64,000 bases of DNA from Methanosarcina sp. UBA289 (GCA_002496565.1 DAKJ01000009.1:124001-188000), one strand, 5' to 3'. Positions 36,116 through 45,091 are shown, numbered from the stretch's first letter. Notes: a model not told the origin generated them from the letters alone. Made by a program: numbers and translations.

Positions 36116-37089
36116 ACACCCTGCTGGAAGTAAAAGATCTCAACGTTTCTTTTCAGGGAAATGAAAACGAAACTGTAAATGCAGTTTCCGGCCTTTCATT
36201 TTTTATCAGGGAAAAAGAAATCCTGGCCCTTGTGGGGGAGACTGGCTGCGGCAAATCCGCTGTCGCACATGCGGTTGTGCGTCTGCTTCCTTCGGAATCA
36301 AGAGTTATGGGGACAATAAAGTTCGGAGGAAAAAACCTTCTCGAACTGAGCGAAAAAGAGATGTCCGGGCTCAGGGGAAAAGAGATTTCCATTATTTTCC
36401 AGAACCCTTCTCTTGCTTTAAACCCGGTATATTCCATAGAGCACCAGCTTGCAGAACCCCTCCGAATTCACGGGCAGAAAATGAAAAAAAAAGTGAAAAA
36501 AACGGAGGGAAAGAAAGAAAATAATGCCCTTTCAAAAGTTGTAAAAGCCCTTGAGTCCATGGGTTTTTCAAATCCACATGAATGTATGAGATACTACCCT
36601 TCCTGGTGTTCAGGCGGGATGAACCAGCGCTTTTTAATAGCAGCCTCGAACATGCTTGATCCAGTCCTTCTCATAGCAGACGAACCCAGTAAAGGGCTTG
36701 ACAGGAGCCGCGTAGCCGAACTGGAAAACGAACTGAAAGGACTTAAAGAAAGGAGTGGAACCTCCATGCTCCTGATAAGCCATGACCTCAGCTTTGTGCG
36801 TCGGCTTGCGGATAGAATTGCTGTGATGTATGCGGGAGAAATCGTTGAACTTGCCGAACCGAAGCAGTTTTTTGAAAAGCCATTTCATCCCTATGCGCTT
36901 GGCCTGCTAAAAAGCCTTCCAGAGAACGGTTTTATCCCTATCCCGGGTTCATCTCCCTCACTTAGCAGCCTGCCAGAAGGCTGCAGGTTCCATCCGAGAT
37001 GCTCTTTTAAGGAAAAACGCTGCATGCAGGAGCATCCCGAACTTAAAGAAAGCAAGGGAAGGGCAGTGAGGTGTTTCCTGTGGGCTTGA
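36112..37089 (+). CDS. ABC transporter ATPase 1 (DppD/NikD type)
   Basis: A 325-residue nucleotide-binding subunit with Walker A GETGCGKSAVAH, signature SGGMNQRFLIAA, Walker B LLIADEP and the switch His in LLISHDLSF. The C-terminal oligopeptide-type extension with cysteines (GCRFHPRCSFKEKRC) may bind an Fe-S cluster or metal, as known in DppD-like proteins. The Lys-rich insert KMKKKVKKTEGKKEN near residue 125 is unusual. The residues after Walker B (SKGLD instead of TTALD) are slightly divergent. Confidence 0.9.
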   Translation: MNTLLEVKDLNVSFQGNENETVNAVSGLSFFIREKEILALVGETGCGKSAVAHAVVRLLPSESRVMGTIKFGGKNLLELSEKEMSGLRGKEISIIFQNPSLALNPVYSIEHQLAEPLRIHGQKMKKKVKKTEGKKENNALSKVVKALESMGFSNPHECMRYYPSWCSGGMNQRFLIAASNMLDPVLLIADEPSKGLDRSRVAELENELKGLKERSGTSMLLISHDLSFVRRLADRIAVMYAGEIVELAEPKQFFEKPFHPYALGLLKSLPENGFIPIPGSSPSLSSLPEGCRFHPRCSFKEKRCMQEHPELKESKGRAVRCFLWA

Positions 37090-37769
37090 TTGCCAAAAAC
37101 CTTGCCAGGACTTACAGAACCGGCCTTTGGAAAGAAAAGTGCATTTTTCGGGGTGTTACTTTTGAGCTAAAGTCAGGAAAAACCTTTGGGCTCATGGGGC
37201 CTTCAGGAGAAGGCAAAAGCACCCTTGGAAGAATTGTTGCCGGGCTTGAAAAACCTACGGAAGGCACTGTCTGTTTTAACGGAAAGCCCCTTTCCGGGAT
37301 GAAAAAAGCCGAGTATGCGGCTTTTAGGCGCAGTGTCCAGATGATGTTTCAGGACCCAACTGAGGCTTTTAACCCAAGAAAGAGAATCGAGCAGTCGATT
37401 TTTGAGGTTCTGAACCTGCTCAAAACTCCAGAAACTGAACATGCCCTGAGGACAAAAAAGATGCTTGAGACTGTAGGCCTCTCGGAAGAGCTGCTTTTTC
37501 GTTATCCTTCCCAACTCTCTGGCGGCCAGCTCCAGCGCCTTGCCCTCGGTAGAATTCTCCTGCTTGAACCCGAATACATTGTACTTGACGAGCCAACCTC
37601 GGCCTTAGACGTCTCGGTCCAGGCCCAGGTTCTTCACCTTTTAAAAAGGGTTCAGGCCGAGCAAAAAATTGGCTACCTCCTGATCTCCCATGACGAGGCT
37701 GTAGTCCACTTCATGGCCGACAGCTATGGGATTATTAAAAATGGACAGTTGAACATTACGGACGCTTGA
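37080..37769 (+). CDS. ABC transporter ATPase 2 (DppF/NikE type)
   Basis: This is the second nucleotide-binding subunit, with Walker A GPSGEGKSTLG, Q-loop QMMFQDP, signature LSGGQLQRLALGR, Walker B YIVLDEPTSALD and switch LLISHDEA. It has about 230 residues, shorter than many DppF proteins because it lacks the C-terminal oligopeptide-binding extension. GTG 37080 has GAGGTG 6-7 bases upstream; an in-frame GTG at 37071 is less well placed. The gene overlaps the previous one by about 10 bases. Confidence 0.88.
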   Translation: MGLIAKNLARTYRTGLWKEKCIFRGVTFELKSGKTFGLMGPSGEGKSTLGRIVAGLEKPTEGTVCFNGKPLSGMKKAEYAAFRRSVQMMFQDPTEAFNPRKRIEQSIFEVLNLLKTPETEHALRTKKMLETVGLSEELLFRYPSQLSGGQLQRLALGRILLLEPEYIVLDEPTSALDVSVQAQVLHLLKRVQAEQKIGYLLISHDEAVVHFMADSYGIIKNGQLNITDA

Positions 37770-37838
37770 TGCAGCTGTTGACCATAAAAAAGTGCAGAAA
37801 AAAGAATGTGGAAAATGAAATGACAATAAAAGTGAAGA

Positions 37839-37876
37839 ACTGAAACAAAAAACTGAAACAAAAAACTGAAACAAAA
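37839..37876 (+). repeat. Three-copy 13-bp repeat ahead of the methyltransferase gene
   Basis: ACTGAAACAAAAA occurs three times head to tail, the last copy slightly changed, ending just before the GAAGG ribosome binding site of the gene at 37888. Confidence 0.7.
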
Positions 37877-37887
37877 GAAGGTTTACC

Positions 37888-38931
37888 ATGGAAAGATTAG
37901 CAGATGCACAACCTCTCCTGGAAGACAAAAGCCCCTTTCTCAGGGACCTTGCTGCAAATTTTAAAAAAGGGCAGGTCTTTCAGACAGCTCTTGAGCTTGA
38001 CGTTTTTGCAAAACTCAAGACCCCAAAATCTCTAGAAGCCATATCCCGGGAAATAGATACAGATGCGAGACTTACTGGCAGGTTTCTGGACGTGCTCGTT
38101 GCCCTTGGCCTCCTTGCCAAAAACGACGGAGTCTACATAATACCGGCAGACCTATATCCTTTTCTTGCAACAGGAGAGCCTTATTTTTCAAAGCAGTTGC
38201 TCCTGTCAGAAGAAGAACAGCGCAACTGGTTGAACCTGAAAGAACTCTTGAAACAGGGCCCCTTTAAGAAGGAAAAGCCTGATTTTCAATATTTCTATGA
38301 CAGAGAATCTATGGAATTAATTGCAAGATCAGCCTTGCTCGGAAGGTTGCAAAAGATCCTGAAAATCGTTATCGAACTTCCCGAATTTCAGGAATCGAGG
38401 CGCCTGATAGACCTTGGAGGGGGGCATGGTCTCTTTGGGATAGGGCTTGCCCAGGAAAACCAGGACCTGGAAGTGGTTATCTTTGACCGCCCGGGAATAG
38501 TAGAACTTTCCAGCGAATTTATTAAGAAATATGGAATGGAAAAGCGCATAAAAACTATAGCAGGGGACTACATCACAGATGAACTGGGGACTGGATATGA
38601 CCTTGCCCTTGAGATCTCCTCTTTTGAAGGTAACCTGGACCAGGCCAGGCAGTTTTTTCAAAACGTGGAAAAGGCCCTGCGGCCTGGAGGACTTTTCATA
38701 ATTCAGACCTTTGCAATTGAAGCCAATAGGACCGGCCCTCTGCTCCCTCTTCTTCATGACCTGTATAAAAAGATGGAAGGCCGCAATATGTACATGATGG
38801 ACAGGGCAGAAATTATAGGAATCCTTGAAGATACCGGATTTGAAGAAGAAACTGTAATCGTATTTCCCAAAGAGATGTCCTCGCAGCTTATTATTGCAAG
38901 AAAAAAGAGGGAAAAACTAGAAAATAGTTGA
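37888..38931 (+). CDS. SAM-dependent O-methyltransferase-like protein (ASMT family)
   Basis: A 347-residue protein with an N-terminal winged-helix dimerisation domain (FQTALELDVFAKLKTPKSLEAI, RFLDVLVALGLLAKNDGVY) and a C-terminal class I domain (RRLIDLGGGHGLFGIGLA, VVIFDRPGIVELSSEF, ALRPGGLFIIQTFAIE). This layout is that of small-molecule O-methyltransferases such as the acetylserotonin/hydroxyneurosporene group. It follows the ABC transporter genes by 118 bases on the same strand. Whether it modifies the imported compound, or makes a secreted chelator recovered by the transporter, is inference. Confidence 0.82.
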   Translation: MERLADAQPLLEDKSPFLRDLAANFKKGQVFQTALELDVFAKLKTPKSLEAISREIDTDARLTGRFLDVLVALGLLAKNDGVYIIPADLYPFLATGEPYFSKQLLLSEEEQRNWLNLKELLKQGPFKKEKPDFQYFYDRESMELIARSALLGRLQKILKIVIELPEFQESRRLIDLGGGHGLFGIGLAQENQDLEVVIFDRPGIVELSSEFIKKYGMEKRIKTIAGDYITDELGTGYDLALEISSFEGNLDQARQFFQNVEKALRPGGLFIIQTFAIEANRTGPLLPLLHDLYKKMEGRNMYMMDRAEIIGILEDTGFEEETVIVFPKEMSSQLIIARKKREKLENS

Positions 38932-39070
38932 GATAAAAAGAAAAGGATTTAAGAAGTTCTCAAAGTCCAACTTAGAATTTCTGTCGGAACTTGAGGAACC
39001 CCTGTCAGGATTTAAAGAACTCCAATCAGGCTTAAAATCCATTTAGAGACTTGAAGAATCAGCTTAAGAA

Positions 39071-39808
39071 TTAAGAATCTATTTCAGGCGTGAAAAACTC
39101 AAGGATTTTCTCCGGGCTTTCAAGCACGGTTATCCCCTGCAAACCTTTGACAATCTCAACATTGCGCATATCCACATCCCTGACCAGGACTTCCACAGGC
39201 CCGCCTTTGATAGCGCCATAAGGGCAGAGTTCCTTACAGATTCCGCAGCCCTTGCACTTTAGGAGCTCTATCTGGTCTGTAGAGCCATTTTTCTCAGTGA
39301 TTGCTCCCTGAGGGCAGTTCTCTCTCGGAGGGCATTCTTCACAATGCCTGCACAGTTTCCGGTCAATATTATAGGGCATTTCCGAGATGATTGAACCTTC
39401 GATATCCACGGGCACGATGTAAACAGGCACTCTTCCTTTCACAGCTTGAGCAACGGCATTGGTAACAAGGGAATCCGCAATCCCATACGCAATCTTTGAA
39501 ACCGTGTTTGAGGTTGCAGGCGTAACGAAGAGGGCATCGTACCTGTCAAGACCGAAACGCCCGACCTTTGGAGAACTCGAACCCTGCTCGCTTTCCCGAA
39601 AGATTTCTTCAAGGTAGTCTCCTCCGGAGATTTTAACAAGCTTTTGCTCAAGCCCATACATACGTAGCACCTCCTCTGCAGCCCTGGAGATAAATGTGTT
39701 TACGGAAACCTCGGGGTTTCGGAGCTTGATTTCCTTGAAGACCTGGTAACTGCGGTCCAGGAAATGTCCGGCACCTGTAATGCCCCACGCAATTCTCTGA
39801 AAACTCAT
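39071..39808 (-). CDS. dmrX: Dihydromethanopterin reductase (acceptor) DmrX, iron-sulfur flavoprotein
   Basis: A 245-residue flavoprotein with an N-terminal flavodoxin/UbiX-like FMN domain (AWGITGAGHFLDRSYQVF, ALFVTPATSNTVSKIAYGIADSLVTNAV) and two [4Fe-4S] motifs (CRHCEECPPRENCPQGA and CKGCGICKELCPYGA). This architecture is that of the archaeal flavoprotein shown in Methanosarcina mazei to reduce dihydromethanopterin to tetrahydromethanopterin. It lies 113 bases downstream of the mmp9-citG-DUF447 genes on the same strand, in keeping with a shared C1-carrier role. Confidence 0.85.
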   Translation of the reverse strand: MSFQRIAWGITGAGHFLDRSYQVFKEIKLRNPEVSVNTFISRAAEEVLRMYGLEQKLVKISGGDYLEEIFRESEQGSSSPKVGRFGLDRYDALFVTPATSNTVSKIAYGIADSLVTNAVAQAVKGRVPVYIVPVDIEGSIISEMPYNIDRKLCRHCEECPPRENCPQGAITEKNGSTDQIELLKCKGCGICKELCPYGAIKGGPVEVLVRDVDMRNVEIVKGLQGITVLESPEKILEFFTPEIDS

Positions 39809-39921
39809 GAGAAATAGTCATACCCGAGGAGGATAATATAATTTTCTAAAAAAGGTTCGGAATAATGAAAATGAGAAGTTATAAACTTTAAAAGGGAGCC
39901 CTATCAAAGCCAAAAAAAGAT

Positions 39922-40551
39922 TCACAGCCCCAGAACTTCATAAATCAGTTTCATAGCTTTTTTCTCGTTTTCTCCTCCGCATCTGGAAGCCAGCGACTCA
40001 TAATGACGGATCAGTTCGAGATATTTCTCCTCTCCTGAAAGCTGGTAGCGAGTTGCATGGACAGTAGCCTCAAGCACGGCATTGAAGCCGCGGTTAGGAG
40101 CTGGAATTGCTCTCCTGTTCGCCTCACAAAAGCCTGCCCCGAACGGAATGAGGTCGGATACCACAGTCTGTTCCGTATTCTTGAAGTTGGTGCACCTGAA
40201 AGCCACCCAAGAAATGGCTGATTTCAGGACAGGGAACTTTTTCCCACCAATATCCACAAAATCGAATTCGGAAGGTTCGATATCAAAAAAGGTGGAACGT
40301 ACAAGGAGCAGGGAGTCATATACCACGTTTGCTACAAGAAAACCTTCCCGAACCAGGTTTTCCCCGGTTTGGCTGCCTTTGAAAATCCGGACAAAGGTCT
40401 TTTTGTTTTTCCTGATAATCCCGATAGGGGCCGCATTGGGAGTCTCAAGCCCCGTACTTACGATTGTCTCAGAGATACCTGCCAGAATCCCATATTCAGA
40501 GAGGTCAATATCTGGTTTACAGCTATCTCCGGATTCATCAAATTTTTTCAA
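39922..40551 (-). CDS. DUF447 family protein, possible flavin-binding
   Basis: A 209-residue protein recognised as DUF447 from ETIVSTGLETPNAAPIGIIRKN, FVRIFKGSQTGENL and NPRGFNAVLEATVHATR-like blocks. The N-terminal half resembles a split-barrel FMN-binding fold, but no residue proves it. To my knowledge the family also occurs in the tetrahydromethanopterin gene islands of methylotrophic bacteria, implying a role in making that cofactor. Its ATG overlaps the citG-like stop by 4 bases. Confidence 0.75.
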   Translation of the reverse strand: MKKFDESGDSCKPDIDLSEYGILAGISETIVSTGLETPNAAPIGIIRKNKKTFVRIFKGSQTGENLVREGFLVANVVYDSLLLVRSTFFDIEPSEFDFVDIGGKKFPVLKSAISWVAFRCTNFKNTEQTVVSDLIPFGAGFCEANRRAIPAPNRGFNAVLEATVHATRYQLSGEEKYLELIRHYESLASRCGGENEKKAMKLIYEVLGL

Positions 40552-41585
40552 AAACGTAGTCCTCCAAGAAGGGCAATAAAAAGCCCTGCAATAATAATAT
40601 CTGCCGTAGAGCCCGGATTGATCCTTTTCTCCAGAAGCTCGGAATCAAATTCCTGCACTTTAGGAAGAATGGAAGCAGAATCCTTTGCGCTCTTCCCTGA
40701 AATTTCCCAATCTGAAAGAAGTTCGCCTGCTCTGGAAGAGACGTAATCTGCAGTTTCGGTATCAAATTTGATCTGGATAAAGGTATCCCTATTCCTTGAA
40801 AGCAGTTTCAGAAAAGTGTATACTATAGCCTCATTGATTCCTGTGCCCGAACAGTTGGAAACTGAGCCGCTGGTCAAAGCTTCTGCTCCGCAGTTTCGCG
40901 CCTGCATGAACTCAAGAATGCTTCTTGCGCCCTCAAGGCAGCGTCCGAAGCCCGAAGTCCACTCATTTGCAATCAGGTCATATCCCCTGGATATATCCAT
41001 AAGCTCGTAAAGGGTGACGTCCTTTGCTCTGAGCTCGGCTGTTGAATCCGGATCTCCAAGGCTGAATTCATCTACATCGTTAACTCTGACACCTGCCACT
41101 CCAAAAGCCCTGTAGAACTCAACAGCATCCTCACAATCCGTTGCCTGAACAAAAGCGTGTGCACGTGAAGTAAGGGCTTCTAATTCCTCAAGTAAGAGCT
41201 TAGAAGGAATTTTTTCGTAGGAATTGAAGAGATCTCCTGCAGCCATTGAAAGTGGGATAAGTAGCAGAAAAGCACCGAAATGGGTATTTCCCCCTTTCTG
41301 CCAGGCAGAGCTTTCGCAAACCGCGCTTCTGATAAGTTCACCTACTCCGTCCCTGCTTTTTGCAGCTAGTTCGAGAACAGGATACACGCTTACCGAAGAA
41401 GCTACGAAATGCTCAAAGCAGGTATCAGGATAATTATGCTCCCTATCCACGTTTCCTGGCTTAGGAGAGGCCGAAACCTCAAGCAGCATGGCAAGCTGGG
41501 CACAGCGAGCAATAAAACTTGAAATCTGTGGGTTTTCTGCCCGTCCAGGTACCGGGCAGGTGAAACCAGTATTAATGGGATTCAT
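40548..41585 (-). CDS. CitG-like triphosphoribosyl-dephospho-CoA synthase family protein
   Basis: A 345-residue protein with family motifs LLEVSASPKPGNVDREH (nucleotide/Mg contact), GGNTHFGAFLLLIPL and GDPDSTAELRAKDVTLYEL. Bacterial CitG makes the prosthetic group of citrate lyase, but no citrate lyase is expected in methanogens. Archaeal and methylotroph members are tied by context to tetrahydromethanopterin biosynthesis. The gene overlaps mmp9 upstream by 14 bases and DUF447 downstream by 4, so all three should be co-translated. Confidence 0.8.
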   Translation of the reverse strand: MNPINTGFTCPVPGRAENPQISSFIARCAQLAMLLEVSASPKPGNVDREHNYPDTCFEHFVASSVSVYPVLELAAKSRDGVGELIRSAVCESSAWQKGGNTHFGAFLLLIPLSMAAGDLFNSYEKIPSKLLLEELEALTSRAHAFVQATDCEDAVEFYRAFGVAGVRVNDVDEFSLGDPDSTAELRAKDVTLYELMDISRGYDLIANEWTSGFGRCLEGARSILEFMQARNCGAEALTSGSVSNCSGTGINEAIVYTFLKLLSRNRDTFIQIKFDTETADYVSSRAGELLSDWEISGKSAKDSASILPKVQEFDSELLEKRINPGSTADIIIAGLFIALLGGLRF

Positions 41586-42711
41586 TTACCGGAATTCTGG
41601 CATGGTCCAGTACGTATTTTGCCAGTTGTTGTTTAAGCTTCATGTATTCTACATCAGAGAGACCGATTGTGTTTAAAACCCCATCCCTGATCCAGCAGGG
41701 CTTGGTGATTTTACAGCACCAGACAAGGCTTCCGAAGCATGTGTCTCCGCCGTATTCCAGCATTGTGCCTTTGGCAAAATCAAGCTTTGTCCTGGCGAAC
41801 TCCTCTGCCGTATATCCCAGTTTTCGGAACTTTTCATGCACAGGACAGGGTTTTACAGGCAGGCAGCAGAAAGCCAGCCCTCTGAAGTCCCCTTCACTGC
41901 AAACGTGCTTGGGAGCATTATACCAGCCTATTGATCGCTGGTAAGAGGTAACGTTTTCTACAAGTTCCTGTATAAGCCCGGAATTTTCAAGTACTCCTCT
42001 AGCAACAGAGACCATATCAGCTCCTCGGGTAAACATCTCCTTTGCAGCCTCAAAATCCTTGACCGAATTGTTTCCGATCAGGAAGAGTCTTGTGGCGTCC
42101 TTGTAATTGAGGATTGCATCAAGATCGGTCCCAAATCCTTCCAGCCCGGCATCAACATGTATGATATCCGCACCCGACTTATCGATAAGCCTTGCAAGTT
42201 CGATATCGTCGACCACGTTTGCCCTTACTTTTACTGAAAGCACGACTCCGGTTTCCTTTATCGCCCTGATCCACTTTGAAAGCCTTGGAAGATCATGGAG
42301 AAGAGCTTCTCCCAGCCCGACTTTGAGCATTTCGGGCTGCCTGCAGTGAGCGTTTAACTCAAGAATTGCTCCCTCTTCTTTGACAATTTTTGCAGCTTCA
42401 ATGAGGGGTTCAAGTGTAGCACTCCTGACATTTACTGCTACGGCACTTCCGGATGTTACTGCCCGGATCTCCTCTTTTATAAGTTCCATAGGTTCATCGG
42501 AAATGAACTCTTTTCTACCCCGGGCTACGAGAGCTGAGGCAACATCTATTGAAGCCTTATCCAGATTGAAGGCTCCAAGAATTACCAGCCCGGCATTGTT
42601 TGCATACTGGTTGGCAAAAGCACTATCGACAGTTCCTGCCATAGGCGCCAGTGCAATGGGGTTTCTAAAACGTACATATCCAATATGCAAATCGAACAGA
42701 CAATCACTCAT
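41572..42711 (-). CDS. Methanogenesis marker protein 9 (DUS-like TIM barrel plus Cys-rich C-terminus)
   Basis: The first 250 residues form a dihydrouridine-synthase-like FMN TIM barrel (NPIALAPMAGTVDSAFA, LELNAHCRQPEMLKVGLGEALL, ADIIHVDAGLEG, LIGNNSVKDFEAAKEM). The C-terminal 120 residues carry many cysteines (KHVCSEGDF, FCCLPVKPCPVHEKF, GDTCFGSLVWCCKITKPCW), the hallmark of methanogenesis marker 9. The marker is confined to methanogens. Its function is not established, though the fold suggests flavin-dependent reduction. It is the first gene of the overlapping trio. Confidence 0.85.
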   Translation of the reverse strand: MSDCLFDLHIGYVRFRNPIALAPMAGTVDSAFANQYANNAGLVILGAFNLDKASIDVASALVARGRKEFISDEPMELIKEEIRAVTSGSAVAVNVRSATLEPLIEAAKIVKEEGAILELNAHCRQPEMLKVGLGEALLHDLPRLSKWIRAIKETGVVLSVKVRANVVDDIELARLIDKSGADIIHVDAGLEGFGTDLDAILNYKDATRLFLIGNNSVKDFEAAKEMFTRGADMVSVARGVLENSGLIQELVENVTSYQRSIGWYNAPKHVCSEGDFRGLAFCCLPVKPCPVHEKFRKLGYTAEEFARTKLDFAKGTMLEYGGDTCFGSLVWCCKITKPCWIRDGVLNTIGLSDVEYMKLKQQLAKYVLDHARIPVNESH

Positions 42712-43051
42712 GTTTTACCTCTTGAAAAATAAGCCTGCAAAATGACACAAAATATTAGCTACTGCCCGATATTAAAGTACCGATAAGATTTTTTCGGACA
42801 AGCCATGGAGACGGAAAAAGTCTATCCATAGCTTATGAATTACAATGCATATATATTAATATTTTGACGCGCCTAAAACACACAAGATTTATATAAATAA
42901 AGAAATTGTATACCGATAACTGCCTTGAAAAATTATAAATATAAAATGCAAAAAAATATAAAATAAAAGAGACATCTCGGATTTATAGAAAAACATATTC
43001 AGTTATTCACAGATACGATTTTCCAAAAAATATATATAATTAGGAAATATA
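42712..43051. other. Divergent promoter region of mmp9 and RNase P RNA
   Basis: AT-rich sequence with TATA-like TTTATATAAA near 42889 (either strand) and AAAATATATATA near 43025-43036, about 20 bases before the RNase P RNA. No coding sequence is seen. Confidence 0.5.
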
Positions 43052-43381
43052 TAGAGGCTACCAAAAGGTAATATGCGAGAGAGGCTGGATGGCTGACGGG
43101 CCTTCAGGTCTGAGGAAAGTCTCCCCACCACTCCGGATACACGAACATCTGTAAAGGATGTCGGGCGAGAGCCCGGGCCCTGGCACAGAAACGAGAACCA
43201 CCCTCTGAAAATGCGATGATGCGAAAGCTGAGGTCTCAGGGAAAGTGGATGAAACGGCGAATCCTCGTGGGTGCAAGTTGGAAATCGGGAGGAAAGAGCA
43301 TTCCGGACTCTCCCGATTGTTTTAGAAAACGCATAGCCGAATGCCGTCACTGCAAGAGTCTTAAGGACCATTTCCTCTACT
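43052..43381 (+). ncRNA. rnpB: RNase P RNA
   Basis: Conserved RNase P blocks occur in order: GAGGAAAGTC at about 43114 (CR I), the ACAGAAACGAGAACC block near 43186-43200, GATGAAACGGCGAATCC near 43249-43265, and the closing 3' part. The ends are placed by P1 pairing of TAGAGG near 43052 with CCTCTA near 43375, and may be off by several bases. A TATA box lies just upstream. The RNA is the catalytic subunit for tRNA 5' maturation. The ORFs drawn across it are not genes. Confidence 0.9.
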
Positions 43382-43636
43382 GATTGGTGGCAGGAAATCT
43401 TTGCAGGAACAGAAGGGAGCTTACGTGCCTCACTCGCATAAACTTACTTTCTTTTCTTCCCTTTTTCTATTCATTTTCTCTCTATTTCGGATTCCTTATT
43501 CAGTTTTCTATTCGTTTTTCCTCATCTCGGTTTCTTCATTATCTTTTCTATTCTTTTTATTATTGCTTCTTTATTCATTTTTTCTGTATTCTCATTTTCC
43601 TTGTTTTTCCCCATATTATCTTCCTTTATTTTTAAA

Positions 43637-44812
43637 TCAGTCCTTATCGGTTCCTTCCAGTTTAAGAAACTTTATTTTGGAAACAGATTCAATCAGGCAG
43701 AAATTCAGTAGTAGCCAACGGATATAATCTTTATAATTTCTATTGACTACCACTTCATCCAGATACTTATCTAAAATATCTCTGTTGCTAACAGCCAGTT
43801 TAAAAGAGATCTCAGGAAAGCGATGCATTATTTTCTCCAGTTTAAGAGAACTGGCAAGGTAACTCCCGAATTCCTGCCTGCAGGCGGACTCGTAGGCTTT
43901 GAGGCTACTTAACTTCAGACTGTACATAACAAGGTTGGCAACAGTCTCTGCAGCAAGCTGTCCTGATCGGATAGCATATGAAATGCCTTCTCCTGTGAAA
44001 GCATCGACAAACCCGGCAGCATCTCCGCTTAAAAGCAGCCTTGAACTGAGAGTTTTTCCTTTTATCCCTCCCTTGGGAATAATATGGGAACGAACTGGAA
44101 AGTCACCTGACAAGCCGTTTTCCTCCAGAAAATCCAGCAGTACCTTTTTCGGATGCCCAAGATATTGAGCTGTTCCTACAATACCTGCAGAATAATATCC
44201 TGCATGAGGAAAGATCCATCCATATCCTCCTTGTGCAATCCCGAAATGAATATTTATAGTGCTTGGAAACCGACTCCTTATAGTCTCATCTTTATCAGGA
44301 ATTTCCGACACCAAACCCAGCCCGTATTCTGTTTTTTTATCTCTCGGCCTTACCCTATATTTAAGAGTCCCACCTGAACCTTCTGAAATAAGGACGAACC
44401 TTCCCAGATAGGTGTTATCAGTGGTTCGGACTTCAACCCAATCTTCTTTTTCAATCAAGTCCAGAACCTTTTCCCCGGTATGAACCTCAATTCCAGTTTC
44501 CCTGGCTTTCTCAAGCAAAAAATTATCAAAAATTTTTCTTGAAATCAGTACGGCTAAGTCCGTTTCTTTCGTTCCTTCTACAAATCGACCTCGAAAATGA
44601 ACCCTTACCTTTGAGATATTTCTCTCGATTACGGACTCAGGTAGCTTGAAATCCAGGCAAGATAAACCATAAGAAGAAAGAGCTCCCCCGCAGGGTTTGT
44701 ATCTGGGGAAATTTTCTTTCTCGATTAAAAGGGTTAAAAGTCCCCTTTTCCCGGCTGTCCTTCCTGCCGATGCTCCAGAGGGTCCTCCCCCTACTATAAT
44801 CAAATCGTACAT
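43637..44812 (-). CDS. Geranylgeranyl reductase family FAD enzyme, copy 1
   Basis: A 391-residue flavoprotein: Rossmann motif DLIIVGGGPSGASAGRTAGKRG, the PRYKPCGGALS signature with conserved Cys, GYGWIFPHAGYYSAGIVG, and LLSGDAAGFVDAFTGEGISYAIRSG for the FAD diphosphate. Family members saturate the isoprenoid chains of archaeal lipids or menaquinone-like quinones; the substrate of this copy is not known. It is about half identical by eye to the copy at 45092-46216. A long T-rich tract follows downstream. Confidence 0.85.
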   Translation of the reverse strand: MYDLIIVGGGPSGASAGRTAGKRGLLTLLIEKENFPRYKPCGGALSSYGLSCLDFKLPESVIERNISKVRVHFRGRFVEGTKETDLAVLISRKIFDNFLLEKARETGIEVHTGEKVLDLIEKEDWVEVRTTDNTYLGRFVLISEGSGGTLKYRVRPRDKKTEYGLGLVSEIPDKDETIRSRFPSTINIHFGIAQGGYGWIFPHAGYYSAGIVGTAQYLGHPKKVLLDFLEENGLSGDFPVRSHIIPKGGIKGKTLSSRLLLSGDAAGFVDAFTGEGISYAIRSGQLAAETVANLVMYSLKLSSLKAYESACRQEFGSYLASSLKLEKIMHRFPEISFKLAVSNRDILDKYLDEVVVNRNYKDYIRWLLLNFCLIESVSKIKFLKLEGTDKD

Positions 44813-44950
44813 GCTAAGCCCCCCGCTTACGGAATAAGTGAAACTTTATAAAGGCAGGAGTAAACTGCCCTTAAAATAGATATAATGGCTGGAGCGATAA
44901 AAAGGTAAAGGAAAGAAAAAGAGTACTCTAAAAAGTTCTTATTGGTTTTA

Positions 44951-45073
44951 TTACGTGAGCTTGAACCTTATGAAGAAAAAGAGAGAGCAAGCAATTAATG
45001 ACCAATAAAGATAACCCTTATAATCAATACTTGAATCCATAACATCAAGAGATTTGCTTAAAATCTCTCTGTT
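44951..45073 (-). pseudogene. C-terminal remnant of a third geranylgeranyl-reductase-family gene
   Basis: Between the two intact paralogues, the minus strand encodes NREILSKSLDVMDSSIDYKG followed by YLYWSLIACSLFFFIRFKLT and TAA. The first half matches the C-terminal ends of both neighbours (NRDILDKYLD... and NKMLDKYLEVMDFTIDYKDY). No start codon or FAD domain remains, so this is the tail of a decayed or recombined third copy. Only about 40 codons survive. Confidence 0.75.
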
Positions 45074-45091
45074 TTCTAAACGCCTTCTGAA

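Noticed and set aside
40548..41585. Citrate lyase holo-ACP biosynthesis role for the CitG-like protein
   Set aside because: No citrate lyase genes are present, and the neighbours point to methanogen cofactor metabolism instead.
43003..43371. 122-residue minus-strand frame across 43003-43371
   Set aside because: It lies antisense to RNase P RNA, whose conserved blocks explain the sequence.
43384..43727. Plus-strand frames of 83 and 108 residues rich in Phe, Leu and Ser
   Set aside because: They come from a T-rich low-complexity tract and run into the 3' end of the reductase gene; no start signal is seen.
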